Shown: one piece after another, positions 1 through 10,280 of the stretch
Layout: each line of letters opens with the position of its first letter
Position numbering within the stretch: position 1 is the first letter of the stretch
Assembly: GCA_963971305.1 (NCBI GenBank)
Contig: OZ020307.1
Location: forward strand, 54,929,702 to 54,993,701
Length of the DNA stretch: 64,000 nt
DNA from: Arcuatula senhousia
Taxonomy: Eukaryota; Mollusca; Bivalvia; Mytilida; Mytilidae
Reading direction: 5' to 3'
Notes under the pieces: model-generated
The model's database searches: none
The model's input: the letters and a program-made list of their open reading frames with translations, nothing else
Told to the model about the DNA's origin: nothing
Translations under genes and position numbers: made by a program

Positions 1-458
1 GAATTATCTCTTTTGACCCCTACGTTCTAAATTTGAAGCTATGAAAAGTATACTCGGTTTTATAACAAATTGGATTATTTATTTCTAAGAAAAAAATATT
101 TACAGAAAATGTGATGTTTTAATGGTTAACTATACCAATTTAGAAAAATTATGCAATTAAAAAATTCATCAAAAATCTTGATGGAATTCATACAAGCCTG
201 TAGCAGTGGGATAATCCTGACCTATTTTTGTCGGGAAGGATAAGCCTACGGCAAAGGAGTTTGGGTCAAATCCAGTAAGGAAGATAATCGAACAAGCAAA
301 CGTTTCTTCTTAGATTTGCGTTACTTACAACACACAGTTGCATTTTTTATGAACTTGAAATACGGTTATTTACAATTCAACTGCAGGGCTAGCCAGAAAA
401 TTGACGACTTGGTCAGTTTGCACTGATCTACGTGCCTGCAACGCTTGTTTAGGGTGTA
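1..458. other. Non-coding, no feature seen
   Basis: AT-rich sequence with no supported exon, RNA gene or recognisable repeat. Confidence 0.4.
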
Positions 459-640
459 TTGGGATATGGGATATTCACACATTTTCTTAGTGGGATACGG
501 GATATTTGAGACAAAACTTACTGGGATATGGGTTTTTTTGTCAATTTTATTTACAGGGATATGGGATACTGGAAAAACACTTTTTGGGATACAGGTTATT
601 TGATGAAAAATTTATGGGGATATGGGATATTGGTACCCCC
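459..640 (+). repeat. Degenerate minisatellite, about 32-bp unit
   Basis: The motif GGGATATGGGATATT recurs at about 459, 491, 522, 557, 586 and 618, with point changes and about 28-35 bases between starts. Two short ORFs cross it, but they only translate the repeat and are not taken as genes. Confidence 0.7.
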
Positions 641-984
641 CATAACAAGTCCCACTCTTATCGGAGTATTTCTTTGTGTCGTCTATATGATCATCTCTGT
701 ATGGCATTTGAGTTATATAAAACTATATATTAAGTCCTTATAAAGTACAAAAAAGTATGCAAATTGTACGATAATAAAACAAAATGAAAAAGCATCATAT
801 ATTTAGAATTTTGATGCCATTTTTGTAATTGGCAAGATCAGATTAAAACTCAATAGGAACAGAAAACAAAACAAGATGACACGAAAGTATATGATGTTAC
901 CAAACTCAGTCCCCCGATTGTTACATGTAGCATTACATTAAAATTTAACCTTAAAAATCGCTTTCAGATACTCAGCTTAAGATG

Positions 985-1375
985 ATCAATGGAATCTGAT
1001 CTCACAGCTGTACAATGAAAGTGCTGAAAAGATCCTCGGGTATAAGAAACGTGACAAAAAAGAATAGATATAAACAAGTGGCCACAACAACTGCCATAGA
1101 AGAAAGAAAAATATACAAGAAATTTACCAGGCGAGCTCCGAACAAATCAAGCAAAGGAAAAGGGATCTGTGTAGAGAGAAGGACAAGAAGGACAAGACCA
1201 AGGCAAGGGCGGATATAAGGAAATGGATGACATAGCTTTGGAGGGAGAAGAAGTAGCATAAAAAACAGATTGAGTGACTTATACCAACTTACAAGACAAA
1301 TTAGCAACATCAGAAGGAACAAGTCCGCTGAAGTAAGATCTAAAGAAAATGGTGATACAGCTCATAACAATTAAA
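985..1375 (+). pseudogene. Dead non-LTR retrotransposon (RTE-like) fragment, linker between endonuclease and RT
   Basis: Read in pieces of different frames, this stretch gives peptides such as ESAEKILGYKKRDKKE, then IEERKKIY and QASSEQIKQRKRDL, then DLYQLTRQISNIRRNKSAE. That order matches the linker of RTE-type LINE polyproteins between the endonuclease and reverse transcriptase domains: a 'lLGykkr.kkeWI' motif, an 'IEeRkk' helix, and a Tyr-rich 'LY.lTkqis..r' block. Stops and frameshifts separate the pieces, so this is a relic. Neither the endonuclease nor the RT core was found next to it. The RTE assignment is from recalled family patterns; another LINE clade is possible. Confidence 0.6.
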
Positions 1376-2598
1376 TGCAGTTGGTGATAACATATGTGTT
1401 ATGGTCTCATGTTCATATCATTTTTATAAATATTTTAGTCAGATTTAACTCATTAACTGTTGTACATTTATGTGCATTTGCGTGAAAAGTTTTTGGCTTC
1501 AGTAAACAGATCTTTAGAAAAATATATATTATGGTTTCAGATTTGCTGTAAATTTTTGAATGTTTTACTGTTCATTTAAGATTTTTCAGATTTTATTGAA
1601 ACACTCAGACACATACATGTGTTTTAACATGAGAACATACAACAAAATAAGATATTTTACAAATGACATAGAATATGATGTTGAAAATAAATGCAATATA
1701 ATTCACTTTGTAATTACTGAATTACTTGCATTTTTGGGGGAAAAAATGCTTGAATAACCATTAAGTTGTTATGGGAGGGCCACTCTAGACCACTTTGCAC
1801 TTGATGACCCCGAACATTCTTACTACCAAATATCACCCTGTCCAATGTTTAAGTTAAAATAAACCTTGTGTTGTCGAGAACACCCCTTTTTTATTGAGAG
1901 TTAAACTTTTTCTTCAATAAAAGTTGATTTTTTCTTATTATCGGAATTATAAATATAAAACTTTAATAGCTAATTCGGTAACGAAAACTATGCATTAAAT
2001 CATTGCCACACTTGCTCGAAGTTTAAATTGGATATATAAACAAGTTTTACTTGTTTAACCATTACATGCACATGTACAGTGTATGTTGACGAGGTCTAAA
2101 ACTTTCAGAACACTTCGAATTCTTGCTAAATATTGACCTGCTATATATATTATATATATTATATTATAATGATGTAATCAGAATGCCAATACATAATATT
2201 TACAGGGTAACATTGTAAAAAGTAAGTGTTCTACACTCTAAATTGATCGAGAGTTGTTTGTAATACGTACTATAGATAGAGAGGTTGATTAAGGTTAACA
2301 TACATATAGAATGACATAGTAGTGCGTTTATTAAAAGAAGTAGAATGGTATATTACAAGTATGTTTCAAGGCTACAAGAAGCTGGGTATACTTGCTATGG
2401 CTAAACTTCGAATTTTAGGTATTAAGTGTATTTCCAGCCTTTAGTTAAACTTGTGCGTTTAACACTGATGCAGATGTAATCATAGGACCCTCTGAGGTAA
2501 GCTAGGTTGTTCGACTTAAACTATCCCCTACTTTCTAGTGTCCAAAACCTACTTGATTATCATTTCATGTTAATTTTAATCAACACCCTTGTTTTAGC
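1376..2598. other. Non-coding, no feature seen
   Basis: AT-rich DNA with a short TA-rich tract near 2140-2170. No exon or repeat family was recognised. Confidence 0.4.
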
Positions 2599-2639
2599 TC
2601 ACTTGGACATATAGGCTTTGCCATCACTATTCGTCCGCC

Positions 2640-3260
2640 ATCGTATGTACACAATTTCATAAATCTCCTCTGAAACCTCTGAACCAATAAGGACACGTAT
2701 GATGTACGACGTTGGCAACAAACGATCCCTTTTTAAGGGAATCGATAAATTACATGTACTAAAATAGAACATAGGGAGGGACCAACACTTAAACTGGATT
2801 GTCACTCAGCGACTACATGTATGACAAAAGGAAAAAAGTTGATGTTGTCAACAAACTGTCCTTATTCTAAGAGATTCGATAAATAATATAGCATGTACTA
2901 AAATAGAACACAGGGGGGGGGGGGTAAAATCACTTAAACTGGCTTATAACTCGGCGACTATGACAGAATGCTCGTCAGAATCGAAAGCTCTACAAACGGG
3001 AAAGTCTCTGTTGGGTCTGAGTCGGTAAGTGATCCCTTATAGGGATTAAAGGGATTTAAGGTAAAAAAATATCGTTTTTCATGTTCTTGCACTTTTGAAT
3101 GAATTAAACTATTACAGAATTAGAAAAGCTGTTGAATGTATAAAATTTCAGCGCATTAAGCTCTAATAAAGTCTTATAGTGTAGGTTGTGTCGTGTACAC
3201 TAATTCCACGTCTCATTAATTTCTTTTCATTGGGTCGTTGTCAGATAACCCCTTATAAAA
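2640..3260 (+). repeat. Diverged family-B-like repeat with an internal tandem duplication
   Basis: Two imperfect copies of a block of about 145 bp (start about 2702 and 2835) share an ACGTTGGCAACAAAC-like stretch, ATTCGATAAAT, ATGTACTAAAATAGAACA, CACTTAAACTGG and CGGCGACTA. The following part (about 2960-3260: CCCTTATAGGG, TTCATGTTCTTGCACTTTTGAA, CGTTGTCAGATAACCCCTTATA) resembles the middle of family B at 34080-34330. No ends were found. A G12 run sits at about 2914-2925. Confidence 0.5.
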
Positions 3261-3299
3261 GAGACCGTTATGGCCTAAGGGCAAAGTAAGAGATTCATG

Positions 3300-4880
3300 C
3301 TCATCAAATCCTCTTGTAATGTTCATCTCCCTGATATGTTTTAATACTTTTTAATCGTTACGGTTCGTACATTAATAACTGCCTCGGGTCTTCAGCAATC
3401 CCCCATATTAGAAGATAATGCAATATGGAATACGTGTACATGACACAACCCGCATAAGCAAGCAGATTCACAATAAAACAACAACGAAACCAGTAGGGCT
3501 TCTTGACCGAGGTAAAAATAAAAATGCATACAATTCAAATTCTGTTCTGAAATTGTCAGATAAAAACAGTCCGAAAACCGGTGGAATGTGAGCTCTTCAT
3601 CGGAAAAGATAGGAAAGTCAATTCGAATGTTTATCCTGGTTGTCAAGTGAATCAAAAGTTCTTTTTAGTACAAAATTTCTTCCAATTTTAAGTTATGCTG
3701 ATAAAATAAACTTTTTTGAATTAAAAAGAGTTTTTAAAAGTAATAGATTGCATTTTAATGCATGCTATTATGTGGATATTTATGAAATGCATACGGTGCA
3801 AACTGAAATGGATCGCAAAACTTTAACTTTTATATAAAAAATTGAAAAAAATCACACTATTGTTTAAATGTATATCTTCCCATCTGCAAATTTTCAGACA
3901 TGTACTGCAAGAGGTAAAGCCAAAATAAAATTAAGAAAAAGACCTATTTTTCTAGTCCGTCTTGACAACCTTCTTTTTAAAAGTACACGATTTACCTGTT
4001 GAATTCGATTATGTCATAGAACATGTTTACCTTTTTGACCGGTATCCGTAAATTGGGATCAACAGTATGTGAATTTGCATTGTATTGGAGTAAATGTCCA
4101 ATTCAATATTCAGTCATCCGTTTTAAAAATAGGAATGCCTCCCATTTATCATGTTTATAATTTATTAAAGATAGAACTTGGTTATGTCCCTTGAAAGTTT
4201 TTCATAGTTACACATTGAATTCAAATGGATCGTTATATGATAACAGTAAAATATAATTTTCAAACTAATATCTGTTGAAAGAAAAGGTAATAACCTAACA
4301 TTCCCACAAGTTTCGAAAATGTACTGCAGGTATTACGCCTTGTGTGATTTTTTAAAGGTTGAGTTGACATTTTAATTTTTTCCAACGGCCAATAAGTTTC
4401 ACTCGATTTGTTAAAATATGCACTTTTGTTGACCTTATAAACAACTGTTTACGCAACAGAAAAGATTCGTTAATAACATAACATGTCCATCGTATATCAT
4501 AGTAGTCAAATCCATGCGTAATGAATGAAAATTGAAGATTGTTTATATGCCGTCGCCATCGTTGTTGTCATCGTTAAAAATTTAAAAACACATTAGCTGT
4601 TTTCTGCAGGGGAGATAATTGAATACCACTAGATATTAGACTGAAAAAAAACGATCTAAGTCAAATACAACAAGGCCAATCTGTCGTATGGCAAAACGTT
4701 GAACCCTGAATGTTTAGGCCTAATATGGACAGTCAATAGTTTTTGACACTTGCATCCTATGGTGGACTGAAAATGCATATTTGTCACATGCAACCCAATT
4801 TTAAGACTGATAATGAATATTTAGAAATAAAAATATTTAAGATCCTTATAACAAGGATATCAAAAACACCAAAAAATCAG
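3300..4880. other. Non-coding, no feature seen
   Basis: AT-rich intergenic sequence. The short ORFs here have no recognisable domain and are judged to be chance frames. Confidence 0.35.
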
Positions 4881-4889
4881 ACAAAAAAA

Positions 4890-5752
4890 TTAATATATGT
4901 TTCAATTTCTCCCCTTATGACCCCCTAATTGCTTAACAGAAAAGGTGGAGTCAAGAATCAATTTATCCTCCATTTTGTATCCAATATACGACAAAAACTA
5001 ACTTGCAAATATTTTTTTTTAATCGGACCATAAATAAAAAAGTTAGATTTTTGCCCCATTTTTGGCCCCTTATTTCTCAATGAAAAAAGGGGAGACCTAA
5101 AAAAAATCATGCAAATGAATCATTTTATGGTAAGGACCATTATTGTAAAATTTAATAACAATCAGTCAATCATAACTTAAGGTATTGTGGAAAACAAATA
5201 AAAGTTTCATTTTTAGCCCCTTTTGGGCCTCTAATTTCTAAACAGAAAAAGAAGTGATATTCAAAATCAACCACACCCTTCCTTTTATCGTAAGTAACAT
5301 TACTGTAAAGTTTCATAGCATTTGGACAATCAGAACAAAAGTTATTGTGGAAACAATTAAAAAAGTCACATGTTTGACCCCTTTAGGGCCCTCAATTTCA
5401 AAACAAAAAAGAGGGGACACCCAAATTCAGCCCTACCCTTTCTTTAATGGTAAGTAACATTACTGTAAAGTTTCATAGTATTCGATAAACCAGAACAAAA
5501 GTTATCGTGCAAACAAATAAAAAAGGGTTTTTTTGCCCCTTTTGGGTCCCTAATTTCTAAACGAAATTATAAAATGATCCCAACAGGAGAGGTGCACATC
5601 TTCAATATATCTGTAATCACTAAGTAAAATTTCAGAAAGATCTAGTGCTTAGTTTTTGAGACAGGCACCCCATAGCGCGACGAACGGACGGACGAACAGA
5701 CGGCCGGAGTGACCCGACTACTAGACCTGCTTTCGCCTTCGGCGACGCAGGT
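4890..5752 (+). mobile_element. Pearl-like nonautonomous element, family C
   Basis: Five diverged copies of a unit of about 160 bp occur near 4905, 5060, 5215, 5380 and 5535. Each has a 'cccCTTTTgGGcCCcTAATTTCTaAACAgAAAAA' pattern in pieces. They are followed by an ACGG-type microsatellite at about 5680-5703 and by a bipartite hairpin at 5725-5752 (ACCTGC and GCAGGT as outer arms, CGCC and GGCG as inner arms, TTC loop on this strand). Core repeats of about 160 bp plus an ACGG microsatellite match the published description of bivalve pearl elements, which are thought to be Helitron-related. By the layout of family A, this copy is in reverse orientation. The far end was not located. Confidence 0.6.
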
Positions 5753-6880
5753 AAAAATAACATAAAAACCACGAGTATACGACAACACTTTGCCAAGGAT
5801 TTAACATGTTTAAGGCTTAGCTCGGACAGGTAGATATTCGATATGGCAAGGTTAAACTAGTTTGCGGCCCTAACCTTCCACCTATTGATAATCCTTAACA
5901 AGCACAAAATCATAATCAATTCAATAAACGCTTACATAAAATTAACAAGAGAGAACAATAGACAAAAATACTCAAACCTTCGACAATGCATTTTTCAACC
6001 ACGCAGTTCATTGTAAAGCATAACTTCGAAGACGCACTTTTTCCATCCTCCACGTATACATGGTATAAGAAAAAAATCATATATGTATATATGTACGTGA
6101 AGACAGTCCGAGACGATTCGGGAACGTAAACGGAAGTCGCAATCGTCTTTTACTAATTGTAACAAAGGATACGGACTACCTCTTAACAAAAATGTGTGTT
6201 GTTCATCTACACATATGCAATTTGTGTGTTCCTTAATTTTCATCGAAAATCATATTTTTATACAAGTTAAATCTTTAATACGCACAATTGTTAAAGCAAC
6301 ATTTTTTAAAAATGGATAAAAGAAGAAAATACGACCTTATTTGAAAAAACAACATAGAAAATGAAATGTTTACCCCCAAGATACCCCCTTTTATCTTCTT
6401 TAAACACGTCAAACGATAAAATGACTGGACCAAATTTAAAAAGAATAGTACTGCAATATAGCTTTATTAACTGTGCAACTAAATTATAAATAATCATTTC
6501 ATAATGATGTTTTTTCTTCCTTACCTTGCAAAGCTTGAAGCGTCTTAATTTATGCCATTTGCGACCACCTCACGATTAGATGTCAATTGTATATTAGGTA
6601 GGGTGAATATCTACAGGGTGCTTTTAAATATTGAATGAGACCTTAGTTATTTGGGTATGAAAACTTATTTAGTTTTATTTATATAGATATTTGAATAGAA
6701 AGGTGATAACAAAGTTACCGAACTTGGAGGATCAATCTCAATGTCCACGAGAAAAGACAATGAAAGACACGCCGGAATAAAGGTACAATGTAATAACAAA
6801 ACTACCGAACTTGAATGATCAATCTCATAGTCCAGAGAAAATGAGAAAAATGAATCAGTCATACCGGAGAATTGGTGGAT
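5753..6880. other. Non-coding, no feature seen
   Basis: AT-rich sequence. The - strand ORFs at 5995-6243 and 6306-6497 show no domain and look like chance frames. Confidence 0.35.
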
Positions 6881-6884
6881 CGCA

Positions 6885-7160
6885 ATGGTCCTGACTTGGT
6901 ACAGGCATTTCAAACGAAATGGTGGGTTAAACCAGGTTTTATGGCGCCAAACCTCCCTCTTCCATTGCGATCTCAGGATCCGGTAATGACCATAGAACAC
7001 AACATAGTTGTGAGACACAATAGGGATATTGAGGTGATCATCTCAGTATAGCAGACCAGGCAAGCACTAATTAAAACAATTAACCACCATATCTTTTAAC
7101 TCAATTTTGAACTTTTCTCCTAGTGGCTGATAACGAAGAAAGATTTTTTTAGGGAACACT
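6885..7160. repeat. Dispersed repeat R, copy 1 (uninterrupted)
   Basis: Starts near GGTACAGGCATTTCAAA and includes CCTCCCTCTTCCATTGCGAT, then CACAATAGGGAT, and ends near GTGGCTGATAACGAAG. A second copy is split into 21750-21852 and 25301-25480 by a 3.45 kb insertion. The left part resembles a repeat I recall as frequent in mussel transcripts; that recollection was not checked. Confidence 0.65.
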
Positions 7161-7377
7161 CCTAGGAACACGCAAATCGTTCAAGGTAATTTTTACTAAA
7201 CTCCGCAAAAGATTTCTCTTATAATCAACTGTGTTGAAAAGTTCCTTTGTGGGGGGAGACACTGGAGTCCCTAACGGATACCTATGTCTTTTACTCGTGT
7301 GTTTTTTTTTTGTAAGATTCGTATGCGTCTTAGGTGCCGTTGGATCTCAGGAATTCAAATGACAACAAGGTTCCAGA

Positions 7378-7640
7378 CATAAAATTTTGCTACGCCTGAC
7401 GCGCGTTTCGTCTATTCAAGACTCATCAGAGGCGCTCTACCAAAATAATGAAAAACCAAAAACATATGATTATGAAGAGCATAGAACAATGAAACCCAAA
7501 ATACCGAAATGGGGAACCAAATTAAAACTAAGATGGTCAACCTATGTCTGGGGTAGGAAGAACCTTAGGTTTAGACAATTTTGAAATTTAAACGGATAAA
7601 TTAAAGCTTTGATGTGTTCTCCAACACAAAAGTGTTAGTG
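7378..7640 (+). repeat. Dispersed bivalve repeat with GACGCGCGTTTCGTCT core
   Basis: The block GCCTGACGCGCGTTTCGTCT, then AAGACTCATCAGAGGCGCTC, then a run of Asn/Lys-type codons, is a sequence I recall from many mussel and oyster transcripts. An ORF (7387-7584) crosses it, but the protein frame is not thought to be real. Only one copy is seen in this window, so the repeat call rests on memory. Confidence 0.4.
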
Positions 7641-7667
7641 CCGGAGCGCCAGATATAATAAGGGAAG

Positions 7668-8005
7668 CTTATAAAAGAAAACAGACAACTGGTTCGGGTC
7701 AGCCAAATCTAATAGTTTATTATAAGAATACTATAAATCAAGATATAAATCAAAGAACAAATTAACAAAGTTAACATTACAATATATTAAAGAAAATTAT
7801 CGAAAAGTCATTTAAATAAGTAACATTTAACTTCAAAGCTATTTTTCAGTAAATGAATGATACAAATTTAATTATTTCTTACATAACAAAAAGAAATGAA
7901 ACAAAAAAACATTTTAAGTTGCGTCAAGTTGAACACAAGAAAATCTAAGTTAAAAAATATTGATACCTTATAAAAGAAAACAGACAACTGGTTCGAGTCA
8001 GCCAA
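7668..8005 (+). repeat. Pair of 39-nt direct repeats 299 bp apart
   Basis: CTTATAAAAGAAAACAGACA followed by ACTGGTTCG(G/A)GTCAGCCAA occurs at 7668-7706 and at 7967-8005, with one mismatch. The DNA between is AT-rich and non-coding. The pair could bound a small element or record a local duplication. Confidence 0.75.
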
Positions 8006-8239
8006 TTATCCTGGGCGTTTGGAAACTTTTCTTATAAAGGACCCCGATGCCCACGTAGGACTAAGCTGACGTCGAACCAAGATGTCCAACAACCAATGAA
8101 ATTTGGAGATGAAACCATTAGCAAAAAGAAGTTAATCTCAAGGTCAACAACCAAAATAATAAAATGCACTATGTTCCTCCCCAAATAAAATATTCTCCAA
8201 GCAATAGTCCAGATGCAAAACCAAATAATGTTTAAAATA

Positions 8240-8307
8240 TATCCTAAGCGACATCACACGAGAAGTCACGAGATCTATCAATTTAAATCATTCTTCGAAA
8301 CGCAGTC
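8240..8307 (+). repeat. Repeat Y, copy 1 (68 nt)
   Basis: Identical, as read by eye, to 13921-13988. It starts TATCCTAAGCGACATCACAC and ends TTCGAAACGCAGTC. The sequence on both sides of the two copies differs. Confidence 0.85.
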
Positions 8308-8483
8308 GGCGAGGACAGACGCTCTCCTGTCCTCTCCTTTTCGCGGTACTTTTGAGCACGTGCAAGTCGTTGCCTTGTATTACACGGTCTCGGAAATTAT
8401 CCATTGCTTTTATGTAAGTATATTTTTCTTTTATTTGCATGCTTGTGAGGACATTATGGTCCTTTTGAGAGATTTTATAGTAC

Positions 8484-10280
8484 GGACATGGGTCCGTTTT
8501 GTTAATTTTTAATTTTGAAGCACGGACATGGGTCCGTTTGGTTAACTTTTTTATGATGAAACGGACATGGGTCCGTTTGGTTAATTTTTTAATGATGAAT
8601 CGGACATGGGTCCGTTTGGTTAATTTTTTAATGATGAAGCGGACATGGGTCCGTTTGGTTAATTTTTTAATGATGAAGCGGACATGGGTCCGTTTGGTTA
8701 ATTTTTTAATGATGAAACGGACATGGGTCCGTTTGGTTAATTTTTAATGATGAAGCGGACATGGGTCCGTTTGGTTAATTTTTTAATGATGAAGCGGACA
8801 TGGGTCCGTTTGGTTAATTTTTTAATGATGAAGCGGACATTGGTCCGTTTGGTCAATTTTTAATTTTGAAGCACGGACATGGGTCCGTTTGGTTAATTTT
8901 TAATTTTGAAGCAAAGACATGGGTCTGTTTGGCTAATTTTTCAATTATAAGGCACGGACATGGGTCCGTTATGTTAATTTTTAATTTTGGAGCACGGACA
9001 TGGGTCTATTTGGTAAATATTTGATTTTGAAGCCCGGACATGGGTCCATTTGGTAAATATTTGATTTTGGAGCCCGGACATGGGTCCATTTGGTAAATAT
9101 TTCATTTTGAAGCACGGGCATGGTCCGTTTGGTTAATTATTTAAATTGAAGCACGGGCATAGTGTCTGTATGATTAATTTTTCATTTTGAAGCACGGGCA
9201 TGGTGTCCGTGTGGTTAATTTTTTAATTTTATAGCAATATAAATGACCTGGTGTCCGTTTTGTTAATTTTTTATTTTGAAGCAAGGCCAAGGACTTAGTG
9301 TTCAGTTGGTAAATTTTTTGATTTTGAAGTACGAGCATGGTGTCTGTATGATTAACTTTTGATTTTTAAGTACGAGCAATGGTGTCTGTATGATAAATTT
9401 TTGATTTTAAAGTACGAGCAATGGTGTCTGTATGATTAATTTTTGATTTTAAAGTACGAGCATGGTGTCTGTATGATTAATTTTTGATTTTGAAGTACGA
9501 GCATGGTGTCGGATTATTTTTTGATTTTGAAGTACGAGCATGGTGTCTGTATGATTAATTTTGATGTACGAGCATGGTGTCTGTATGATTAATTTTAGAT
9601 TTTGAAGTATGAGCGTGGTGTCTGTATGATTAATTTTTGATTTTGAAGTACGAGCATGGTGTCTGTAGGATTATTTTTTTATTTTAAAGTACGAGCATGG
9701 TGTCTGTAAGATTAATTTTTTATTTTGAAGTACGAGCATGGTGTCTGTAAGATTAATTTTTGATTTTGAAGTACGAGCATGGTGTCTGTAGGATTAATTT
9801 TTTATTTCAAAGTACGAGCATGGTGTCTGTAAGATTAATTTTTGATTTTGAAGTGCGAGCATGGTGTCGGATTAATTTTTGATTTTGAAGTACGAGCATG
9901 GTGTCTGTAGGATTAATTTTTTATTTTTTGAAGTACGAGCATGGTGTCCGTTTGGTAAATTCAATAATTTTGGAGCAAGGACTTGGTGTGTTTTTGGTGA
10001 ATTTTTAATTTTGACTAAAGTAAACACATGGTGTCCGTCTTGGTAATTTTTAATTTCAGAAGCATGGATGGTGTCGTCCGTTTTGTCGATTTTTCCCTTT
10101 GAAGTACGAGCATGTTGTCCAGTTGGATGTACGGATGGTGTTGCTCGTTTGGTTCATATTTTGATTTTTTTTAGTACGGATGGTATAATACGTAGCTAGG
10201 CAATTTATATTTTGAAGTGCGGATGCTGTCGTCCGTTTGATTATAGAATTTAAAATCATTTAGCGGATAGTGTCGCCTCG
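8484..10280 (+). repeat. Satellite array, 39-bp unit grading into a 41-bp unit
   Basis: The left part (8484-8880) is built of nearly identical units of 38-39 bp with the core CGGACATGGGTCCGTTTGGT and a spacer TTAATTTTTTAATGATGAAG. The core holds an inverted repeat, CGGAC and GTCCG. From about 9150 the unit changes to about 41 bp with TACGAGCATGGTGTCTGTAT and an ATTTTTGATTTTGAAG spacer. Units decay towards 10280. The 39-bp unit keeps reading frame, so ORF 8499-8747 encodes six 13-residue repeats (TWVRLVNFLMMKR). That frame is treated as a by-product of unit length, not as a gene. Confidence 0.9.

Noticed and set aside
506..743. Two overlapping short + strand ORFs
   Set aside because: They translate the GGGATATGGG minisatellite and have no domain.
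6665..7018. 117-residue - strand ORF
   Set aside because: It overlaps dispersed repeat R, and its frame is not kept in the second copy.
8499..8747. ORF with six WVRLVNFLMMKR repeats as a real gene
   Set aside because: It exists because the 39-bp satellite unit is a multiple of three. There is no start context, no flanking coding sequence, and the frame breaks when the unit changes to 41 bp.
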